The notes under the pieces are model-generated. The model had not been told where the DNA came from and searched no databases. It was given only the letters and a program-made list of their open reading frames with translations. Positions 38,617 through 45,932 of a DNA stretch of 46,255 nucleotides are shown piece after piece (position 1 is the first letter of the stretch; each line of letters opens with the position of its first letter). This DNA is from Candidatus Ryanbacteria bacterium RIFCSPHIGHO2_02_FULL_45_17b (GTDB lineage: Bacteria; Patescibacteriota; Minisyncoccia; Ryanbacterales; 2-02-FULL-48-12): positions 1 to 46,255 of the forward strand of contig MHNO01000005.1 of NCBI GenBank assembly GCA_001819815.1, read 5' to 3'. Both the position numbers and the translations under genes were made by a program.

Positions 38617-40077
38617 TTATATTGTTCCGACAAACGGAGCCTCTTCACTGGTGCCTGTTGCGTCAAAACAATCAGGGTCATCGGGATAGTCAATTAAGGT
38701 ATCGCCGTCGTTATCTATGCCGTCGGAACATTGGGGGGGCAGGGGTGGAGTGTCTGTTTCACTGGTATCGCTTGAACCGGTACACCCAGGGTCGCTCAAA
38801 TCTACTCGTCCGTCGCCGTCGTTGTCTATGAGGTCGGCGCATTGGGGTACCGCAGGGGGAAGCGCGCAGATGCCAGTGGTGCACTGATTTGATGCGCACT
38901 GTGTGGCGGCAGAACAGACGCAACCAGCGGGTCTTCCTAAAGAAGTTCCACATGGTGAAGATGGTAATGTCGTATCAAAATCCGGTGGCGAGGAACCAAG
39001 AAGGCCGCCAGATCCACTGCCTCCGCCGACAACCCAGGATAATAATTGATCGAAAAGAGCCGCGATAATTTCATTAATTTCATCTGCCGCGCCCACCTTA
39101 TCAAGCTGCGCGCGAGTTGCTTGATCAAATGAATCTACAATTGCCCTGCCGGGAGTTTGGGTTATGGATCTAATGCACAAAGGATTTGAAGCATCATACG
39201 ATGGATTATCAACTACCTCTCCTGCTGTAATAGTGCTATATCCCAGTACGCATTTTCGGAGTCCTGGAAATCCCGCACCTGCAATAAAATCGTTTAAATT
39301 TGCTTCCACCGCCACCATTTCGCGGTTGCGTGATGTTCCCGCGCTTAAAGTTAAGAGCCCCCATGGCGTATTTTCATAGCGGGCGGTTTTTACATACGCG
39401 TCCCACCCGCCGTTTCGGAAGTCGGTATAAAAGTCTTCCACGTTATCAACCACGTCGGTAAGAGAACAGCGCGCTTGCGGCCCAAAACTGCCGTATCCGC
39501 GCCCATAGCTTTGGCTTAGGCTTTGACCAACCGTTAAGCGAAAAGGAGAGCATAAATTATTCCATGCCGGCCCAAAGTACTCCCGTAAAAAGAGGCTTGC
39601 TTCATTATCAGCGGCGTCCGTTAAAAATTCTGCAATGTTTGTTACAAAAAGAGAGCCTTCTGTGCCACCGCTAAAAAAGGGATCTTGCCCCGTGCGTATC
39701 CAGTTTACTGTCGCCTGCCCAAAACTGTGAACAACTTTTCGCGCCAAAAACCACGCGATGGAGTCATAAGAAAACGTTGACTTGGCAACATCTATCAGTG
39801 TTCCAACAGGATCGCTGATAGCTGATGAGAGACTGCTATACTCTTTTTTTACAAACCACCCTTCTTGTGTTCCCACAACATCATCAAGAAATGGAATTCC
39901 CATACCTGTTCCATTATTGCCGGAAAGTCCAACGTCCCAGGTCTCGCAGATCGTAGGACAATATACAGGCACTGCTGCATGTGTTTCATGCGGGGAGGCA
40001 TAAAATACACCAGCACTTAGAAGAACTGTTGCTAAAAATAACAATAAATGGACTTTATGTTGTGTAACAAAAGACAT
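38617..40077 (-). CDS. Secreted protein with C-terminal calcium-binding-type repeats
   Basis: A signal peptide (about 1-34, ending THAAV) leads a mature chain of 450 residues. The central part has paired Cys and helical stretches (SIAWFLARKVVHSFGQA, SLFLREYFGPAWNN). The C-terminal 100 residues are Cys-rich with two repeats of IDNDGDGRVDLSDPGC and IDNDGDTLIDYPDDPDC type, close to thrombospondin type 3/dockerin-like calcium loops. It probably acts on the cell surface or in the periplasm as part of the secretion-like apparatus. No VirB family fits clearly. Confidence 0.65.
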   Translation of the reverse strand: MSFVTQHKVHLLLFLATVLLSAGVFYASPHETHAAVPVYCPTICETWDVGLSGNNGTGMGIPFLDDVVGTQEGWFVKKEYSSLSSAISDPVGTLIDVAKSTFSYDSIAWFLARKVVHSFGQATVNWIRTGQDPFFSGGTEGSLFVTNIAEFLTDAADNEASLFLREYFGPAWNNLCSPFRLTVGQSLSQSYGRGYGSFGPQARCSLTDVVDNVEDFYTDFRNGGWDAYVKTARYENTPWGLLTLSAGTSRNREMVAVEANLNDFIAGAGFPGLRKCVLGYSTITAGEVVDNPSYDASNPLCIRSITQTPGRAIVDSFDQATRAQLDKVGAADEINEIIAALFDQLLSWVVGGGSGSGGLLGSSPPDFDTTLPSSPCGTSLGRPAGCVCSAATQCASNQCTTGICALPPAVPQCADLIDNDGDGRVDLSDPGCTGSSDTSETDTPPLPPQCSDGIDNDGDTLIDYPDDPDCFDATGTSEEAPFVGTI

Positions 40078-40082
40078 AAAAC

Positions 40083-41102
40083 TTATGATCCTGTTTTTCT
40101 ATAGGGCATATATTGTTTAAAAACAGCGCCTCCTTCATTATCGGAAAATGTTAGGGCGTATGTATGAATGGTATCCGTAATGGTGGCAAGGGCTTCAAGA
40201 GAGCGTATGGACTCTTGTTTGTATTGAATGAGTGCGGCCATGCCCCCAAGGGGGTCTGTTTCAAAATCAGCGATTTTGTTTGTTATTTCACCAAAGTGTG
40301 AAAACGAATTTATAAATCGGAGGTGGGTTGCAACCAAGGACGGTGGAGGTGTAATATCGGTTCGTAATTTTTCCGAAAGCACAGCAAATGATAACGCTGT
40401 TTCCTTTAGCGAGTGAAGACTAGTGGCATTATTATTATTAAGTGCTTCCATGGTGGTAATATATACCCCTTTGCTTTCTTTTTTGTTTTGAGCAAGTATA
40501 AGCGTTCCTACTGTATTAATATATGCGCGGATTGTTTTTTTGGTATCATCCACTCCCACATGAATATCATTTTCGGAGAAATTGTCTGTCATGTTCTCCG
40601 ATGCGTTTTTAGCAAGCGTGGCTTGTATATTCATCAGCGCTTCGGCAGTAAGCACTTCTGTGTTTAAAAGAGCTGGGTCGTTAGAGCTTGCCAATTTGTG
40701 TGTAAGGTATGATTTCATGAAGTCTTGCGCAAGTTCGGCGGTTAGGTTCGATTCTGTGTTTACGGTTCCCCTTGTGCCCGTGTCACCGGCGCTTGGAATG
40801 GCTGTCATTTCATCATCCGGACCGGCTTTTAGAGGGTCTCGGTTTGCTGTAATTTCGGCATTGTCGGTGGTACCATCACCGTCTGTATCGGGGTTCTTGG
40901 GGTCGGTTTTCCAAAGAAGTTCTTCCCAATCTTTTAAACTGTCGCCGTCGGAGTCTGATGAGAGTGTGTTCCAGGTGTCACCGGTTGTTTTTGTGGTGGC
41001 GTATTTTATTGGAAGTTGGTTTTTATTGTCCGCAAAAAACCACCACCCTCCTCCCAGGAGCGCTGTCAGAATCAGCGGTATGATAATTTTTCTGCTCGGC
41101 AT
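40083..41102 (-). CDS. Membrane-anchored protein with thrombospondin type 3-like calcium repeats
   Basis: One N-terminal transmembrane helix (about 6-23) is followed by SDSDGDSLKDWEELLWKTDP and DTDGDGTTDNAEI (about 49-85), two calcium-loop repeats, and then about 230 residues of mainly helical sequence. It is first in the operon, five bases upstream of the secreted 486-residue protein. The repeats resemble those found in that neighbour, so both may bind calcium and interact at the envelope. No named family applies. Confidence 0.65.
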   Translation of the reverse strand: MPSRKIIIPLILTALLGGGWWFFADNKNQLPIKYATTKTTGDTWNTLSSDSDGDSLKDWEELLWKTDPKNPDTDGDGTTDNAEITANRDPLKAGPDDEMTAIPSAGDTGTRGTVNTESNLTAELAQDFMKSYLTHKLASSNDPALLNTEVLTAEALMNIQATLAKNASENMTDNFSENDIHVGVDDTKKTIRAYINTVGTLILAQNKKESKGVYITTMEALNNNNATSLHSLKETALSFAVLSEKLRTDITPPPSLVATHLRFINSFSHFGEITNKIADFETDPLGGMAALIQYKQESIRSLEALATITDTIHTYALTFSDNEGGAVFKQYMPYRKTGS

Positions 41103-41224
41103 AAAAATAATCCTATCCTACAAGCAATTATACACATAAAAACCTCTTATTTTTATTTATTTTTTATTGTTGATGTGGATAAGTTTTGGCTGTGTGATAT
41201 CATATGAACATGGAGGTAAGGATT
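41103..41224. promoter_or_regulatory. Divergent promoter region with two DnaA-box matches
   Basis: Between the secretion operon and the divergent Cys-rich gene lie TTATACACA (41128-41136) and TGTGGATAA (41174-41182), the latter an exact consensus DnaA box on the minus strand. The two face each other 37 bases apart in an A+T-rich stretch that should contain both promoters. GGAGG at 41212-41216 is the ribosome site of the right-hand gene. Confidence 0.45.
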
Positions 41225-42274
41225 ATGAAGATTGTAGGTTATTTTGGCGCAGTGATTGGTATTATATTGATCGTTTTTTTTATGTTTTTTCGACGTGAAG
41301 ATGTTCCGGTAAGCGATGTGTCAAGGGATGACCTTTCCCTGCCACAGAACAGGGAACAAAATAAACTGAAAATTGGAGAGTTTTCAGAAACGGGAGGCAG
41401 GTATTCTTCGCAAGTTGGTTTTAAGGAGCTTTTTGTGCCGGTGGTGCGGCCTCTGGAGCCGGCAATTTCTTATGTTGAAGGCGTTTTTCTTGAAAAAAAG
41501 AATGAAAATGAGCATGAAAAAACATATTCTGCATTCACACCAGAATTTTCTTTTTCTGCCGGAAAAAGGGAGTGGACAGATGTAGAGCTTTTTGAATGGA
41601 CATGGGGGAAAGAATATCGCCAACATATGCTACAAATACAAGATATTATGATAAGTGATGGTTTTTTGCGTGAGGACCAGCGCAATATTTCACTTTCTTC
41701 TGATGAAGATGTGTATGAGATTCTTGGCATGGTATTTGAGTATGCCGCCGCACGCGGATGGATTTCTCGCAAGGATGCCGAAATATTGCATATAGGGCTT
41801 AAAGAGTTACCAAAAAACATTGCTATGGAACGGGCGGCGCTTCAAGCTGGCACAGTAACACCACAGGTGCTTCCTGGGCATCAAAGTTTTAATATGACGA
41901 GGATGGACAAGTATGCGTTTATGAAAGATATTATTGATGGGATTAAATATGTCTTTTCAGCCCAAGATGCGAGTGCGCAGATTCCTGGTGGTGGAAACTG
42001 GGTTACGAGCCCTGATTGTTATAAAGATTTAGCACCTAATCCTTTACCAGGAGTAAGTTTGTGGGCGTTTTGTTGTAATTGTGGTTTATTCTGCACGCCT
42101 ACAGGTTGTACATTTGTTTCTGACTGTGGTCCATTTTCTCCTCCTTCTACATGCAACGTCCCTTTGGGGTGTCTTAATGGCCCTGCGGTGGTAGGCGGGT
42201 GTGGAGGTTGGCCAAACGCGATTTGGGATAAATTTAGCAATCCGTTAGGTACCGGTATTTGCGGGTGCGGATAA
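41225..42274 (+). CDS. Membrane-anchored protein with Cys-rich C terminus
   Basis: ATG 41225 lies eight bases after GGAGG. An N-terminal transmembrane helix (about 4-22) is followed by a charged, helical region (to about 250) and a C-terminal 90-residue segment with about 14 Cys, many in CCNCGLFC, CTPTGC, CNVPLGC and GICGCG patterns. The Cys block would be outside the membrane and probably disulphide-bonded. It is divergent from the secretion operon and shares its promoter region, so a role with it is possible. No family is recognised. Confidence 0.65.
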   Translation: MKIVGYFGAVIGIILIVFFMFFRREDVPVSDVSRDDLSLPQNREQNKLKIGEFSETGGRYSSQVGFKELFVPVVRPLEPAISYVEGVFLEKKNENEHEKTYSAFTPEFSFSAGKREWTDVELFEWTWGKEYRQHMLQIQDIMISDGFLREDQRNISLSSDEDVYEILGMVFEYAAARGWISRKDAEILHIGLKELPKNIAMERAALQAGTVTPQVLPGHQSFNMTRMDKYAFMKDIIDGIKYVFSAQDASAQIPGGGNWVTSPDCYKDLAPNPLPGVSLWAFCCNCGLFCTPTGCTFVSDCGPFSPPSTCNVPLGCLNGPAVVGGCGGWPNAIWDKFSNPLGTGICGCG

Positions 42275-42278
42275 ATTA

Positions 42279-42295
42279 GCGTCATCGCAAGACGC
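42279..42295. repeat. Short hairpin repeat (REP-like)
   Basis: GCGTCATCGCAAGACGC forms a 5-bp stem with loop ATCGCAA. The context TTA...AAA matches the 43894 copy exactly. It lies between convergent genes. Confidence 0.85.
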
Positions 42296-42313
42296 AAATT
42301 CTAATGCATTGTT

Positions 42314-43147
42314 TTATTTGCTTATTATTTGAGTCCAATTTTCAAGTGTAAGCTCTTGTGGTCGTTTTGTTTCAAAAACATAAGGAAGTCCCCCTTTAAC
42401 ATATGAACCAACAGAGGAACGGAGCATTTTGCGTTTTTGGGAAAAAGATTTTTTGGGGAGCTTAAAGAATTCTTGTGGCAGTATATGGTGTTTTTTGAAG
42501 AAATTGTCTGATATATTTTCAATTGCAATTACAGCCGAATCTATTTCTGGTGGTGGTGAAAAATTACCTTTTCCTACCCGGAACAAGATTTTAGGTCTGC
42601 CAAAAGCTTGTACCGAGAGTGCTAATAAATTCATATGAGGCGGCTTTGCGCATATGCGTTCCGCAACCTCTTTTTGGACCATCAATACCATGGATTGCGG
42701 CTTATTTGTCATTTCTTCAAGGAATAATCGCAGAAAGCGAGAAGTTATGTAGTAGGGCAAGTTTGCCACAATCTTGTATTTTTTTGGAGTTATAAATGTC
42801 ATTCCGGGCTTGACTCGGAATCCAGAGTTTTTGGGAAAACCCGTGTTTTTTTTAAATGTTTTGGATGCCGGATCAAGTTTGGTATGACAAAGCAAAATAT
42901 CCCCCCCCACAACTTCCAGATTTTTTGCATCTTCAAATTTTTCTTCCAGATACCGAACAAGCGCCGCATCTTTTTCTATGGCAATAACTTTTTTTGCCTT
43001 CTCAACTAAAAACTGCGTAAGAATTCCCTTTCCAGGCCCGACCTCCAAAACAATATCAGTTGGTTGAATGTTCGCAGACTCAACAATGTGTTTTGGTATG
43101 GCAGTATTAGTTAAAAAATGTTGACCAAGTCTTTTACCCATTCTCAT
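42314..43147 (-). CDS. ksgA: 16S rRNA dimethyladenosine transferase KsgA, with an in-frame palindromic insertion
   Basis: KsgA dimethylates two adenines near the 3' end of 16S rRNA. The core shows GKRLGQHFLTN, the SAM-binding VLEVGPGKGILTQ, NLPYYIT (motif IV) and QKEVAERI. I chose ATG 43147 (MRMGKRLGQ); the open frame upstream runs through a repeat. Between the DILL and YKIVANLPYY segments are about 38 residues, roughly 20-25 more than usual. They coincide with the palindrome at 42798-42888, whose translation is NSGFRVKPGMTF-like. The insert probably forms a surface loop. Confidence 0.93.
   Translation of the reverse strand: MRMGKRLGQHFLTNTAIPKHIVESANIQPTDIVLEVGPGKGILTQFLVEKAKKVIAIEKDAALVRYLEEKFEDAKNLEVVGGDILLCHTKLDPASKTFKKNTGFPKNSGFRVKPGMTFITPKKYKIVANLPYYITSRFLRLFLEEMTNKPQSMVLMVQKEVAERICAKPPHMNLLALSVQAFGRPKILFRVGKGNFSPPPEIDSAVIAIENISDNFFKKHHILPQEFFKLPKKSFSQKRKMLRSSVGSYVKGGLPYVFETKRPQELTLENWTQIISK
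42798..42888. repeat. Palindromic repeat element inserted in ksgA
   Basis: The 27-base ends 42798-42824 and 42862-42888 are inverted repeats with 20 of 27 matches; three of the changes still allow G-U pairs in RNA. The arm is itself a hairpin (ATTCCGGG/CTCGGAAT around CTTGA). The end sequence GTCATTCCGGGCTTGA is of a type known to me as a widespread dispersed bacterial repeat. Confidence 0.75.
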
Positions 43148-43151
43148 ATTT

Positions 43152-43168
43152 GCGTCATCGCAAGACGC
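43152..43168. repeat. Short hairpin repeat, left of the RAYT gene
   Basis: GCGTCATCGCAAGACGC, with outer bases TTT and TAA, so that TTTGCGTC here is the inverse of GACGCAAA in the 43894 copy. It lies five bases before the ksgA start. Confidence 0.85.
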
Positions 43169-43179
43169 TAATATTAAAA

Positions 43180-43869
43180 TTATTCGAGAAACACGGAACC
43201 TTTTCCATCCGGCTCTCGTTCCTGTAACCAATCCAACATGTCCTGTTTGTGTTTTTCCGCTCCCTCAAAAAATTCTAATAAAAAATCACGCGACGTGACT
43301 GATGGAAAGTTCTTCTTTCCCATATAGTCAGGAAAACTGCTCCATCGGTAATTTTCTAAGAAATTCAAGGCTTCACTTGAATTTTGTATGAGACCATTTC
43401 TCCAACTAGGCGCATGAAGATCCAAAGGATTAAGGTGAATATAAAAAGGCACATAAAGAAAATGTGCTTGTTCTATAACATCAACAGAGCGATATCTCCC
43501 TTCAAAAAGTGCCCCGCTTCTTGTGTTTTTTGTATTAAAGTAACGGGCATAACCCATATTTAATTTTTTCATAAATTTTGGCACCGCATTCTCTTTACGC
43601 GGGGTAAGAAGCAAATGGTAGTGGTTTGGCATAAGGCAAAAAGCCAGTATGTCAACTAAAAGTTTTCGTGGCGCTTTTTCTATATTGCGTCTTCGGATGA
43701 CGCTAATTTCAGGATTATTCGATTTCTTGAACTTATACCATGTTGAGTTTATTGGTTCTTCGTCATTAAACTCAAACATGTCGTGAATAAATCTCAAATA
43801 ATCTTGGTTGTCATTAAAAATAACGCGCTTGTCCACACCTCTGTTTACTATGTGCTGTATGGTATCCAT
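43180..43869 (-). CDS. REP-associated tyrosine transposase (RAYT, Y1/IS200-like family)
   Basis: The 229-residue protein has the Y1 transposase HUH motif, HYH in LMPNHYHLLL (about 82-91), preceded by VNRGVDKRVIFNDNQDY and followed by the catalytic-Tyr region MKKLNMGYARYFNTKN and the FEGRYRSVDV stretch. Such enzymes move single-stranded DNA hairpins and are domesticated as RAYTs when flanked by REP sequences. It lacks a partner tnpB gene. Frame and motifs are intact, so it is probably active. Confidence 0.88.
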   Translation of the reverse strand: MDTIQHIVNRGVDKRVIFNDNQDYLRFIHDMFEFNDEEPINSTWYKFKKSNNPEISVIRRRNIEKAPRKLLVDILAFCLMPNHYHLLLTPRKENAVPKFMKKLNMGYARYFNTKNTRSGALFEGRYRSVDVIEQAHFLYVPFYIHLNPLDLHAPSWRNGLIQNSSEALNFLENYRWSSFPDYMGKKNFPSVTSRDFLLEFFEGAEKHKQDMLDWLQEREPDGKGSVFLE

Positions 43870-43893
43870 AGTAGCAATAATATTCTCTTATTA

Positions 43894-43910
43894 GCGTCAT
43901 CGCAAGACGC
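43894..43910. repeat. Short hairpin repeat, right of the RAYT gene
   Basis: GCGTCATCGCAAGACGC in the context TTA...AAA, identical with the 42279 copy. It lies between uvrD (ends 43923) and the transposase start. Confidence 0.85.
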
Positions 43911-43922
43911 AAACATGGTTTT

Positions 43923-45923
43923 TTAATCATATTTTACTGTTTTGTTTTCAAAATCAAGGTAGTTCGTTTCCGTGAGTTGTCGTAGTTGAATAAGATGATC
44001 TGGAATTTCTCGCAAAAACCGTGATGGTTCGTTCCACTGCACTTCTCCGTAAATGGTGCGGGTTTGTGCTGTGCTTAAATAAAGGCGCGTACGCGCGCGG
44101 GTAAGCGCCACATAGCAAAGCCGCCGCTCTTCTTCCATTTGCGCGGGATCACGCATGCTTAACGTATGCGGGAATATACCCTCCTCAAAGCCAGCCGCAA
44201 AAACACTATCAAATTCAAGTCCTTTTGCGGCGTGAATAGTCATAATATGAACGGCGTCTGCCGATGCATCAACCAAATCGGCGTCGGACACAAGTGCGGC
44301 GTTTTCAAGAAACGTGTCGATTCCTTGCGGAGGATCTAGAGTATCGTAGGCGCTTGTTACGGAAAAAAGCTCTTCTATATTTGCCCAACGCTCTTCTCCT
44401 TCAGGAGTGCCGTCACGAAGATAGTGTTCATATCCGCTTTTGGTGATGGCAACGCGCATCAGGTTGCTTGGAGTACTTGTGGCATATGCTGTTTCCAGAG
44501 TGTTTCTAATTCCCAAAAACACGTTGAGGCGGTCTTGTTCTTTCGAAGAGAGCGTTTTTTCCGTAAAATATTTTTCGGCAAGTACTGCTCCGATACCTCG
44601 CGGTGGGGTGTTGACTACGCGCCGAGCGCTTACGCGGTCACGAGGGTTTGCTGCAAGCTTGATATACGCAAGAATATCTTTGATTTCTCTTCGCTCGTAA
44701 AATCGTACCCCGCCTATAAGCCGATAGGGTATATTGCTTCGGAGAAACGCTTCTTCAAGCACGCGCGATTGGGCGTTTGTGCGATAGAGCACTGCCATGT
44801 TACAGAACCCCGCGCCTGTTTTTTGCAACCGCGTTATTTCACGCGCTATGAACGCGGCCTCTTCGCGCTCGTTTTGCATGACACTGATTTCCAAAAGCGG
44901 CCCCTCGCCGCGCTCGGTCCAGAGGTTTTTTTCTTTTCGCTCCCTATTTTTTTGTATAACCGCGTTCGCCGCTTCCAAAATAATGCCGGTGGAGCGGTAA
45001 TTTTGTTCAAGGGTTATTATTTTTGTCTGTGGCCAGTCGCGCTCAAACGAAAGGATGTTTCGGAAGTCCGCTCCACGCCAACTGTAAATTGCTTGGTCTG
45101 TATCCCCTACCACCATGACATTATTTTCACCGCCAGATGGCCCCGCCAGAAGTTTTGTAAGAATGTATTGAATGTGGTTTGTGTCCTGGTACTCATCTAC
45201 TAAAATGTAACGCCATTGATTTTGCCATTTTGCCAGTACGTTCGGATACATGTGAAAAAGGGTCACTATTTTTAATAATAAATCATCAAAATCAAGGGCA
45301 TGCGCTTCCTCAAGCTCTTTCTCGTATTGCTGGTATATACTTATTATTTCCTTTGGGTACTGATGGTCTTCTTCCTGTTCCACCCCTTTTTCTTGTGGTT
45401 TTGATTGTGTATTTTTAAGCGCGGATATGATATGGCGCACGCGCGCGGGCTGGAACTGTTTTGGATCAAGCTGACGCTCTTTGATGATGCGTTTGACTAT
45501 GCTCTGTGCGTCGTCTTCGTCGAGAATGGTGAATGAACGCGGTATGCCAATATGATGTCCGTCTCTTCGTAACAAATACACGCCAAGCGCGTGGAAGGTG
45601 GAGACAAGCGGAACACCTATCTTGAAGTTTGAAATGAGTTGCATGACTCTGCTTTTCATTTCCCCAGCCGCTTTGTTGGTGAAGGTAACAGCAAGAATAG
45701 TATCTGGTTTTACGCCTTGGGAAATAAGATAGGCAATGCGATGCACAAGCACGCGCGTTTTTCCGGATCCCGCGCCTGCAATAACTAAAAGAGGGCCGTT
45801 CATGGTGGTAACAGCCTCTCGTTGGGCGGGGTTTAAGTTTGATAAAATATCATTCACAGGTTTGTGGATATCCCTGTACGGGGCACTGGAGATATGGTAG
45901 CATGTATTCCACTGGTATACCAT
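43923..45923 (-). CDS. UvrD/PcrA-family superfamily 1 DNA helicase
   Basis: This 3'-5' helicase acts in repair and in clearing stalled forks. Visible motifs are LNPAQREAV (Q motif), GAGSGKTRVL (I, about 50-59), VTFTNKAAGEMKSRV (Ia), LVDEYQDTN (II), GDTDQAIYSWRGAD (III), LEQNYRST (IV), TIHAAKGLEFDSVF (V) and YVALTRAR (VI). Its 666 residues are slightly short of 720 because the C-terminal tail is reduced. The start at ATG 45923 is uncertain: an in-frame GTG 22 codons later (VNDILSNLNPAQ) is closer to the usual beginning. uvrB lies far upstream. Confidence 0.94.
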   Translation of the reverse strand: MVYQWNTCYHISSAPYRDIHKPVNDILSNLNPAQREAVTTMNGPLLVIAGAGSGKTRVLVHRIAYLISQGVKPDTILAVTFTNKAAGEMKSRVMQLISNFKIGVPLVSTFHALGVYLLRRDGHHIGIPRSFTILDEDDAQSIVKRIIKERQLDPKQFQPARVRHIISALKNTQSKPQEKGVEQEEDHQYPKEIISIYQQYEKELEEAHALDFDDLLLKIVTLFHMYPNVLAKWQNQWRYILVDEYQDTNHIQYILTKLLAGPSGGENNVMVVGDTDQAIYSWRGADFRNILSFERDWPQTKIITLEQNYRSTGIILEAANAVIQKNRERKEKNLWTERGEGPLLEISVMQNEREEAAFIAREITRLQKTGAGFCNMAVLYRTNAQSRVLEEAFLRSNIPYRLIGGVRFYERREIKDILAYIKLAANPRDRVSARRVVNTPPRGIGAVLAEKYFTEKTLSSKEQDRLNVFLGIRNTLETAYATSTPSNLMRVAITKSGYEHYLRDGTPEGEERWANIEELFSVTSAYDTLDPPQGIDTFLENAALVSDADLVDASADAVHIMTIHAAKGLEFDSVFAAGFEEGIFPHTLSMRDPAQMEEERRLCYVALTRARTRLYLSTAQTRTIYGEVQWNEPSRFLREIPDHLIQLRQLTETNYLDFENKTVKYD

Positions 45924-45932
45924 CCTGGAAGG

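Larger units (their letters stand above)
43152..43910 (-). mobile_element. REP-RAYT unit: transposase gene with flanking hairpin repeats
   Basis: The transposase gene 43180-43869 is bracketed by two identical 17-base hairpins, 11 bases after its stop and 24 bases before its start. RAYT enzymes are known to recognise and cut REP hairpins next to their own gene. The outermost bases, TTTGCGTC on the left and GACGCAAA on the right, are inverted repeats. A third identical hairpin at 42279 and three longer relatives elsewhere in the window are candidate products of its activity. Confidence 0.7.

Noticed and set aside
29187-42274. Reading the secretion region as a prophage or integrated conjugative element
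   Set aside because: No integrase, phage structural gene, relaxase or attachment-site repeat is visible, and base use matches the flanking core genes.
42279-43910. The repeated 17-base hairpins as a CRISPR array
   Set aside because: Spacing is irregular (hundreds of bases), genes lie between copies, and no cas genes are seen; the REP-RAYT explanation fits better.
45856-45870. TGTGGATAT, a near DnaA box within the start of the uvrD-like gene
   Set aside because: It has one mismatch, lies in coding sequence and is isolated; a chance match is likely.
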